Source: Gnetum montanum (Eukaryota; Streptophyta; Gnetopsida; Gnetales; Gnetaceae). Taken from it: DNA of 27,377 nucleotides. A program made the translations under genes and the position numbers. A model generated the notes under the pieces. That model was not told the origin of the DNA and did no database searches. It worked only from the letters and a program-made list of their open reading frames with translations. The stretch spans positions 457,079 through 484,455 of the forward strand of contig MNCI01003070.1 in assembly GCA_015680685.1 (NCBI GenBank). The letters run 5' to 3'. Positions 19,921 through 27,377 of the stretch are shown in pieces; position 1 is the stretch's first letter, and each line of letters begins with the position of its first letter.

Positions 19921-20840
19921 TGCCAACCCACCATGTTTAGGCATAATCTTGTCATAGTTGTAGCAAATATTTTGTAGTTTTTACATTCAAAAGTTAGAAT
20001 ATTTTCCTAATTGGCCGCAGCAGGAGTCATTGAGTGTACAAATCTTTATTCAAGCATTGTTGTACCTTAGCATGACAAAGTGTGCACCAATAAAGATGAA
20101 CTTCTTGATAAACCTTGCAACATTCTAGATAGATTAAATGTTTTATTCATGTATTTAATATTTTTAGTTATTTATTCAATGCTCTTTAGTAATTAAGCTA
20201 ATGAAGTAATTAAGAGAGGTAGGCTAAATAACGATTAAGTAAACACATAAGTACGACTGCTTTGAGCATGCATATGATGTTTGGTAGTCCTAGCAGTACT
20301 TAATGCTTGGTAACCTAGCAACATTATATGTGTTTAGGATGCATACGCCATGTGGGACCAGATACTTATGTTAGGACTACTTGGATAATAGTTAGCCCAT
20401 TAGATTAAGTAGATATTAAATTACTTTATTCTATATCCTATTTATTTCAAGTGTCAAAACCATAAAACATAAAGGATAAAAATCATGTGCCTCAATTACA
20501 CTTAAACCATACCCCTAAAACTTCACAAGTGTCATTGGGAAGACAATGAACATCCTCAATGTCCAATTTACTTCCTAAAGAACTAGTGCATCAAAAAACT
20601 ATAGAGTCTATGGAATTCAACCGAATCGCATGTGAATCCTTCGTGATTCGTATGGTTGGGCATAGGGGTACCTTGTCACTTATCATTGGAGTCATTGTTG
20701 AGGAATCCTTTTGTTTGAAACATGCACTATCTAGGATTAGTGAACATCATTAACATCATTGGACGAACCCTAAGGTTAACATCATTTTTACACATAATAT
20801 AATTACATAAGCACACTAATATTTTATTTGTTTTGCAAAA
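19921..20840 (+). other. Presumed R-U5 and leader of element B
   Basis: No coding domain. A TTCACA end at 20522-20527 followed by TGTCATTGGGAAGAC could be an LTR end and a mutated PBS, but the PBS match is weak. AACATCATT is repeated three times at about 20740-20785. Confidence 0.35.
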
Positions 20841-22590
20841 TGTCTTCTTCTCATAGGCATGACAATGCTAAACCATTAATCACTCAAGAATGCAAGGTGG
20901 TTTATACTCATCTAGATGAGTATGTGCTTGACTTCTTGAGTGATTGATGGCATGACAATGCTAAACCATCAATCACTCAAGAATGCAAGGTGGTTTATAC
21001 TCATCTAGAATGCAAGGTGGTTTATACTCATCGAGACTACTATCCCATTGAAACACAACGTTGAAGAGATCAACATCAAGAAAAGCACCATGAGTTGATG
21101 AAGGAAAAATAGTTCACCAATCCCTTATTCCTGCTGAACCAAGATGAACATGAGGACCCTCCTTCTAAGAGCTCTCAACATGAAAATTCTCAACCCCTTG
21201 TTACTAGTAATGGGAGTGTGGCCTTGAGTTTGCGGTCCACTATTAAGAATCCAAGTTTAGGTAAAGATGGCAGTCAAGGGAGGAGCTTAGACAAGCATCA
21301 AGATGATAAGAAAACTGACAAATGTGGTTGTGACAATCGAAGTAAAGTTGGTAGATACCATGGTGGTGGTAGTCCTCCTTCCTCTTTGTCCTCTTCATCT
21401 GCATCTTCTTCTTCTTCCTTTTCTAGTTCTGAAAAATGCCACAAAAGGAATAATTGTGATGGAGGTGAACAACAGGACAATAATATTGATCACTAGGCCC
21501 ACAGTGAATGAAGGGGTAATAGAGGACATCATCAACGATAACAAAATAATGATGATGATGAGCCTTTACTAACAATCCAAATCATCTTAAATATTGTAGA
21601 GGTTGTAAAAATTCCAACCAAACATGCGAGGGATAGTTAGATCAAGCGCTTAGACATGAACAATATCCTAAGATTTAAGGGGTGATATAACTCTAATCTA
21701 CAAAACCATCTACAAACCTTTCATGATGCCTATGCTTTACAAAACATAGAAAATGACTAGCAAAAATTGAAGCTATTTCCCAAGAGACTCTTCAAAGAGG
21801 TAGAAAGCTGGTATTGGTCCTTGCAACCAGAATCCATTCGCAAATGGAGTACCATGCTAAAACTATTTAATGAGAAATGCTAGATGTACTCCAAAGTATC
21901 TAATCTGAGAAGCCAAATGCATGGCTAGAAATAGGAACACATGAACCCTTGGATGCTACCATGGGTAGATATTATTTTCTCTTACACTAATGCCCTAGCC
22001 ATGGTTATTCTTAGAGGAAACAACTCTGCCACATCATAGATGGGCTCAGAGCAAGAAATAAAAGAGCTCTTGGGATTTATGCCCAAGGAGATTGTTCAAA
22101 CTAAGAGCTCATCAGATACAAAGACTGATAGAGCAGGTAGCAAAAGAAGAAGTGTGAAAAATCAAAAGTGTAGAAGAATATAATAGGAATCCTTCCATCA
22201 AGAAAAGGGACGTTCAATTCTGTGATGAGGAGAGGTCACCACTCGACGAGGTGGTGAATAGGAAAATCTTACCCATCCAAAAATCCATTTCTGATATTTC
22301 AACAAAGGTTGATAAACAATGAGACTCTTTGGATGAAACATTCTAAACCACTAGGAAGATTACTAAAGAGTCCAAAGAGTAGAATAGTGATCGTGACTAT
22401 AGGAGGTGCAAAGAAGCTAAACTTGCATACTAAAGAGGTAAGGACAAAGCTATTGCAGTAGAAGAAGTTGTGGAGACAAACTCCAATGATAATGTTGGAT
22501 GTGACATTTGTCAATATGACCATCCTAAGGGATTTTGCCCTGTGGTGTCACACTTACAAGAGTCTAGGATGTATGCATTGAATCCTCAAC
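20841..22590 (+). pseudogene. Gag of element B (broken)
   Basis: Starts at ATG 20841 (MSSSHRHDNAKPLITQECK). A tandem duplication then shifts the frame. From about 21065 a second frame continues: HEDPPSKSSQHENSQPLV, a Ser-rich run (21370-21430), the gag core LFPKRLFKEVESWYWSLQPE then SIRKWSTMLKLFNEKC (about 21765-21890), with stops. Near 22136 the frame returns to that of pol, with a charged tail and a zinc knuckle CDICQYDHPKGFC (C-x2-C-x3-H-x4-C, 22500-22538). The domain order is that of a plant gypsy gag. It cannot yield a capsid protein now. Confidence 0.75.
20856..21036 (+). repeat. Tandem duplication in gag of element B
   Basis: GGCATGACAATGCTAAACCA... of 61 bp at 20856-20916 recurs at 20949-21009 with one difference, and its last 27 bp or so recur again from 21010. 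The extra 119 bp or so (92 plus 27) is not a multiple of three and explains the change of gag frame. Confidence 0.85.
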
Positions 22591-23228
22591 TAGTAAGGAG
22601 GCAAGCACCTAGACGATTGCTTTATCCTCAAGGCAATCTAAGGTAGTTTCATTAGCAACAAAAAACTTACTATCTAAGTGAAGCTCCACCACGATCGTAT
22701 GAATAGTACTAATAGTGGTAGCAACCACATTTGTGGGGAATGCCACTACTGAGATAGTAGTACCCTTATAGGCAACCAGATCCATATAGGTACTATGTTT
22801 AGTAATCTGTTTCTCCACATGTCTCTACCGACCATGTCTCATTTCAACATCACTATTATCCTCTAGAGTACCATCGAACTCATTCACCATTTACTCAAGG
22901 GAAACCCCCATATCATTACCATTCTTTACATTTTTCTACACCCATCCCTTCATCCTCAACATAGTTACCTCTTGCTTCATTTATGCAGGGTGAAATTCCC
23001 CCATAGTCATAGCAACAAAATGCTACAAGGGTTGTAAATTTACAACTGGCCTTCCAGCTGAGTGATTCAAACTATAAATCCAAGAAATGATCATTTTTCT
23101 GACCCAACAATCCTTCCAAACCTTCATAACCTAATACAACTAGTCATCCTGTATCTCTAGCATCCTCACCCTCTATGCTAAACACATTCGAGGACCCTTC
23201 AAATGAAATGCTACCTTAGATTCTCACT
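22591..23228 (+). pseudogene. Pro/Gln/Tyr/His-rich gag-protease linker of element B
   Basis: In the pol frame this region is rich in Pro, Tyr, His and Gln (for example KTYYLSEAPPRSYE, PYRQPDPYRYY, HVSFQHHYYPLEYHRTH). Between 22620 and 22810 I count eight TAG and two TAA, five CAA and no CAG in frame; the stops sit among Gln-rich neighbours, as if CAG codons had become TAG. Confidence 0.65.
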
Positions 23229-23640
23229 ATGATGTTAACTGATGCTATCTTCAATTGGATCAAGGCTGGAAACCTTTCCATGAAGAGATCTGACCTAGGA
23301 AGTACTCCTATTTACTTACAGATCATTGAACATGAGCCATGCAAGGCTCTTCTTGCTTCCAATTCCGATGTCAATCTCATCTCCCATGACATGTACAAGG
23401 CTTGGAAGCTACCACCTCTCAAGAAGAGAAATATCCATTTAAAATTGGTAGACTAGTCGATCCCTATCCCTTTGAGATTAGTGGAGGATATTGTGACTAT
23501 AGTTTGTGGGTGGTCCTATCCTGCCAATTTTCTAGTGATCAGGGTAGAAAACTACAAAGTTGACTTCCCCATCATTATGGGAAATGCATTGTTAAGCATT
23601 GTTGATGCATGAATGGGCATTAGGGACCTTTCCTTGGAAA
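23229..23640 (+). pseudogene. Protease of element B (broken, active site lost)
   Basis: Retropepsin-like. PIYLQIIEHEPCKALLASNS then DVNLISHDMYKAWKLPPLKK matches ALLDSGSDVNxISxDMYxxW of relatives; the catalytic D-S-G is read as A-S-N, so the catalytic Asp is gone. It continues IPLRLVEDIVTIVCGWSYPA, NFLVIRVENYKVDFPIIMGN and ALLSIVDA, the C-terminal part with the PIIxG motif. A TAG lies at 23457 and a TGA near 23610, both in frame. Confidence 0.75.
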
Positions 23641-23959
23641 TATTCAAGGAGAATGAATTTGGAAAACTTGAGAAGAAGTGAGTTCCATGTATCACATACA
23701 GTGATAACAAGTGCAATTGCATGTAGAAAATCTAGTCCATTAAAAGTACATTCATTAATACATGCAATTAGTGTGCACATGAAACTGATATCTAAAGGTG
23801 ACTATATGTAGTAGCCACAAAATAGGAGGGCACCCAGTGGCTGATAGCTAACTCTGAAAATGGCACACTATGCACAAAACCCTCTAAGTGCTTAACATGT
23901 GCTTATGTCTAGGGCATGGATGAACTTGAGCAAGTTCATCACTAACTCTCTAATGATGA

Positions 23960-25080
23960 AGTTGATGATACATATTGGGGAGAATTAGTAATCCCTAATC
24001 ATTTCAAGCTAGAACCCTTAGAACTAAAACCTTTGCTAGCTGGCATGGAGTATGCATTTTTAAAAAATGGTAAGCTAGTTATAATCAATGCAAATCTGGC
24101 TCCTAAACAAAAAGATAAACTATTGAAGGTGGTCAACAAATAGCCAACAACATTTGCTTGACCATATTCTGAACTAACTAGAATAAATCCAAGGATATGC
24201 TAGCATCGTATTTACACAAACATGGCCATGAAGCCAAGAAGGCAACCACAAAGGTAACTAAATCCCAAGTTGAAGCAGATTATCATAGTGGAAATAAAAC
24301 AACTCCTCAAGGTAGGGTTCATCTATCCCATCACTGATAGTGAGTGGGTTAGCCCACTCATAATTATGCCAAGGAAAGATGGCAAGTGGCAGGTCTACAT
24401 TAACTTTAGGCTATTGAATATGAAAATATTTAAAGATCATTTTCCATTGTCATTTGTGGACCAAGTGTTGGATACTATATTTAGGCATTGCTATTATAGC
24501 TTCTTGGATGGTTATAGAGGCTATAACCAAATCCATATTACTTTATAAGATTAGGTCAAAATAGCATTCACAAGTCCCTAGGGGACTTTTACATATTGCA
24601 AGATGTTGTTCGATCTGTGCAATGCCCCTACAACATTTCAATGCTTGGTTCTTAGTATTTTTCAACAACAGATTGGTAGCAGGATAAAAGTGTTTATGGA
24701 TGACATCTCTACCTATGGGGCTACATTTGAGCAAGCCATGGATCACCTTGAGCAAGTGCTAAAATGATGCGTTAAAATAAATCTTAAGCTCAATTAGCAA
24801 AAAAGCCATTTAATGGTCCAGGAGGGCATAGTATTAGGGCATAGAATTACTCAGGCAAGAACTAAGGTAGACCTAAAAAAGATAAGGGTCATCCAAGGAA
24901 TCACACATCAACCAGAGACAATCAAAGATATCTAATCATTTCTTAGACATACTGGCTACTACCAATGGTTTATAGAGAATTTCTTTAAGATCACAAAGTC
25001 ATTGGTTGAGCTTATAAAGAAAGATACTCCATTCATCTGGACCAAGGAGTGCAAACATGCATTCTAATAGCTAAAGTAAA
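23960..25080 (+). pseudogene. Reverse transcriptase of element B (broken by stops only)
   Basis: From the N-terminal linker (LKPLLAGMEYAFLKNGKLVI, INANLAPKQKDKLLKVV) into QLLKVGFIYPITDSEWVSPL, RKDGKWQVYINFRLLN, SFLDGYRGYNQIHI, MLFDLCNAPTTFQC and the catalytic FMDD at 24693-24704, then the connection (SFLRHTGYYQWFIENFF). Stops occur at places where relatives have Gln, Trp, Arg or Glu (for example SP-stop-GTFTY for PWGTFAY). No frameshift was found in the domain. Confidence 0.9.
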
Positions 25081-25560
25081 AACTCATAGAAACTCTAATT
25101 CTATGGGTACTAGACTGGTTCAGACCATTTTATATAATGACATATGCATCTAATTATGTCTTGGAAGTTATGATTATGCAATTGGATGATAGCAAACATC
25201 CATATTACATCCACCACATAAGTCAAAGCATTGTGGGCACACAATTAAATTACACCACAACTGAGAAAGAACTAATAGTAGTGGTGTATGCTCTTGAAAA
25301 GTGCAGGCACTATGTGCTTGGCTACAAAGTATTTGTGCACATAAATCACAATGCCATCTGCTTCCTAATGAGTAAGCCAATGGTAAGCTCCCATATCATA
25401 TGGTGGCTCATGATCTTATAGGAATTCAATTTCATAATGGTTGATCGAAAAGGAACTGAGAATGTGGTCATTGACCATCTCTCTCTGTTAAGATGGGATA
25501 ATAAAGAGGAGGAGAACTTACTCTTTGATCAATTTCTAAATGAATTCCTCTTTACAAGAG
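25081..25560 (+). pseudogene. RNase H of element B (broken)
   Basis: Same frame as RT. MTYASNYVLEVMIMQLDDSK, PYYIHHISQSIVGTQLNYTT, TEKELIVVVYALEKCRHYVL, GYKVFVHINHNAICFLMSKP, then, after a TAG at a Gln position, EFNFIMVDRKGTENVVIDHL. The ENVVIDHLS motif corresponds to ENPVADHLSR of Athila. The first catalytic Asp (usual CDASNYALG) appears as Ala in TYASNY, and the Asp of VDH is Asn in INH, so activity is lost. No second, archaeal-type RNase H is seen in this element. Confidence 0.8.
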
Positions 25561-25589
25561 TGATAAATAACTAAGTGCCCACTGAAGCA

Positions 25590-26842
25590 AAATGGTATGA
25601 TGACATCCTTACTTACCATATCACTTAAAAGATGCCATAAGATCTAGACTTTAGGAAGAAATAATAATTTCTTCATTAGGCTAAGTACTTCATGGAAAAC
25701 AATGGACATCTTTATAAGGTGTGTGTCGATGGCCTGGTTTTTTGGTGTGTCCTTGATGTGAACCGATTGTATGTTCTCTAGGATGCTTACAAAGGCCCTT
25801 GCAGAGGCCACTATGCAAGGAGATGCATGACCATAAAAATCTCGATGCCAAGACACTATTGGCCTAGAATCTTCAAGGATGCCCAATAGTTTATTTGATC
25901 CTATGAATGTTGTTAACAAGATGGTGGAACGACTGCTTAATTGGAGGATCCTCAATAATGGATTCAACCACTAGAGCCCTTTAACATATGGGGCATTCAC
26001 TTCATGGGTCCCATCACACCCATGTACAATGAAAAGGTGTACATTATTGTAGCAGTTGACTACTACACCAAATGCGCAGAAGTAGCAACCATCATTGATC
26101 TTACATCATCCATTGCTACTCGATTTATACAACAACATATTATAAACAAGTTCGATGTGCCATGTGTACTAATTTCTGACAATGGAACCCATTTTACAAG
26201 TGCCACCTTTAAGAAGTTGATGCAATGCTTGGGGGTTGAACATAAATTAACAACACCCTATCACCCCCAAGTTAATGATTAAGAAGAAGTTACCAATAGG
26301 GAGATCACAAAGATCCTAATAAGAATTGTAAGAAAATATAGGAGAGATTGGAGCACAAAACTCAACAGCATCCTCTAGGCCTACTGCTCCACATGGAAAC
26401 TCCTCATAGGCTACTCTCCCTATGAGTTAGTCTATGGAAAACTTCCAACACTTCTAGTCCAATCCAAGCTTCGTACACTTTCAATAGCTTGTGACTTGGA
26501 CCTTGACCTAAGCCTAGCAAAAAGAGAAAGGTTGATCAACCTAAATATGCTAGATGAAAATCAATTAGTGATCCTGTCTTTGAATGAAGTACACAAGGCA
26601 TACAACAAGAAGCATCATGACCTTAGAATATGAAAAGTAAAATTTCAACATGAAGATAAGGTCCTCTACTGAAACCCCACATACATAGCCCAAAAAAAAA
26701 GTTTCAATTGTTGTGTGAGGGACCTTATATAATTGATGAAACTATTCCTTCTAGGGCCATGTTAATCTACAAACCTAAGAACCCAAACAAAAAGGAATTG
26801 GTCAACCTCCAATAAGTGAAACCTTTTCTTGAGCCAAAGTAA
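25590..26842 (+). pseudogene. Integrase of element B (broken)
   Basis: The zinc-binding part (25770-25920) has GHYARR, HYWPRIFKDAQ and YECC with several stops. The core (from 25983) has FNIWGIHFMGPITP, VAVDYYTKCAEVA (Asp), CVLISDNGTHFTS (Asp), TTPYHPQVND, a stop, then EEVTNREITKILIR (Glu), the D-D-E triad. LIGYSPYELVYGKLPTLLVQ follows, and a C-terminal part (DEKVLY-like KFQHEDKVLY, CEGPYIIDETIPSRAM, PKNPNKKELVNLQ). An A-run at about 26693-26700 shifts the frame by one. It ends at a TAA near 26840. Confidence 0.85.
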
Positions 26843-27251
26843 GCTAGTATAACTAATACGTCATTAGATGGAAAACCACACTCTATATTTTGCATCTCCT
26901 CCTTTCAACCTAGTTGTGTGGAAGATGGCCATCCCTGCTAACCATGCACATGGCTTCTTAGTTTTTCACTTTTTTGTTTTACAAATTTTTTGGTTTTTTA
27001 CTCTATTGATTTTCTTGATTTTTTGTTTTACAACATTGTTAGTATGTTTTATCCTTCTTGAATATTTTATACTTTCGTATATATTTTACTTAATTTCTAT
27101 GTGAATTTTCATTAATTTTACTAATAAAAGTGCTTTATTACCACAGGACACAGTACCAATGTTGTTGTTTACTAATGGTGGTCTATGCTTAATATTTTGA
27201 TTGTTAATGTCTGGTTTTTATTTTTGAATTTTGATATCTAATAACTAAGAC
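26843..27251 (+). other. Region downstream of pol in element B
   Basis: T-rich. A 78-codon open stretch at 26868-27104 with a strongly hydrophobic, Phe-rich end results from poly-T composition; I do not support it as a gene. No polypurine tract or LTR start is evident. Confidence 0.4.
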
Positions 27252-27377
27252 ATGGTCGGGCGGCCTGGGAGGCCCTCCCCCTCACGGACCATGGGGGTGC
27301 AGTCGGTCTCCCTAGCGGGGGATGGCGGCGCATTGCATTGTCGGGTCCTGGCACTCCGTCTAACGACGTTGACCCAT
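27252..27377 (+). other. GC-rich segment with a short open frame running off the window
   Basis: Composition changes abruptly after GACATGG. From the ATG at 27252 the frame is open to the window end (MVGRPGRPSPSRTMGVQSVS...), Arg/Pro/Gly-rich. Could be the start of another mobile element ORF, for example a LINE, or an exon. Too short to identify. Confidence 0.3.

Larger units (their letters stand above)
19800..27251 (+). mobile_element. Element B: degenerate Ty3/gypsy (Athila/Tat-like) LTR retrotransposon
   Basis: Plus-strand order gag, protease, RT, RNase H, integrase. Similar to Athila-type elements: LLKVGFIYPITDSEWVSP and SFLDGYRGYNQI in RT, ENVVIDHLS after RNase H, NREITKIL and GYSPYELVYGK in integrase. 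The left limit is uncertain: a TATA-like box at 19911 and a possible LTR end near 20527 suggest that the 5' LTR covers roughly 19.8-20.5 kb. The 3' LTR is not visible, so the element may end in or beyond the window. From about 22140 to 26690 all domains share one frame, with many stops but no net indel. Confidence 0.75.

Noticed and set aside
22140-26690. A non-standard genetic code in which TAA/TAG encode Gln, since many stops replace Gln
   Set aside because: Other stops replace Trp, Arg and Glu, catalytic residues of protease and RNase H are lost, element A has frameshifts, and the gene remnants are plant-type. Decay explains all of it.
26868-27104. Envelope-like membrane protein downstream of integrase
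   Set aside because: The hydrophobic stretch is a product of a poly-T region, with no signal peptide pattern or conserved motif.

Overview
The window is nuclear DNA of a land plant, most likely one with a large, repeat-rich genome. A conifer or other gymnosperm would fit, but nothing here proves it. Almost all of it is old, nested LTR retrotransposon sequence of the Ty3/gypsy type. Between two retroelements lie a short tRNA-type SINE and broken pieces of ordinary plant genes. I see no intact protein-coding gene, rRNA, true tRNA or CRISPR array.

Layout. 1-255 is probably the end of an LTR-like insertion. 255-10643 is retroelement A on the minus strand, of the Tat type: left (3') LTR remnant 255-825, polypurine tract, integrase, RNase H, reverse transcriptase, a second archaeal-type RNase H, protease, gag, leader, primer binding site, and right (5') LTR 8510-10643. 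Element A sits inside an LTR of a related element C: 10644-12432 is one LTR piece, and 12744-15121 is the start of its interior plus its other LTR. Between the two pieces of C, a 309-bp segment bounded by single Ns is an exact inverted copy of nearby sequence. This is probably an assembly error that replaced the interior of C.

15122 to about 19600 is less repetitive. It holds a remnant of an MFS inositol/polyol transporter, a GC-rich remnant of an L-gulonolactone oxidase-like gene, a SINE with a 15-bp target site duplication, and a broken coding segment that I do not recognise. About 19.8 kb to 27.25 kb is retroelement B on the plus strand, of the Athila/Tat type, with gag, protease, RT, RNase H and integrase. 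Over about 4.2 kb B has kept one reading frame with no net indel, yet it carries roughly 55-60 stop codons, mostly TAG and TAA where Gln or Trp is expected. That is the pattern expected from decay of methylated cytosines. The last 126 bases are abruptly GC-rich.

The points most worth a second look are the gene order of element A (archaeal-type RNase H upstream of RT), the stop-only decay of B, the N-bounded inverted duplication, the SINE-like module inside the LTR of A, and the conserved palindrome at the LTR ends.
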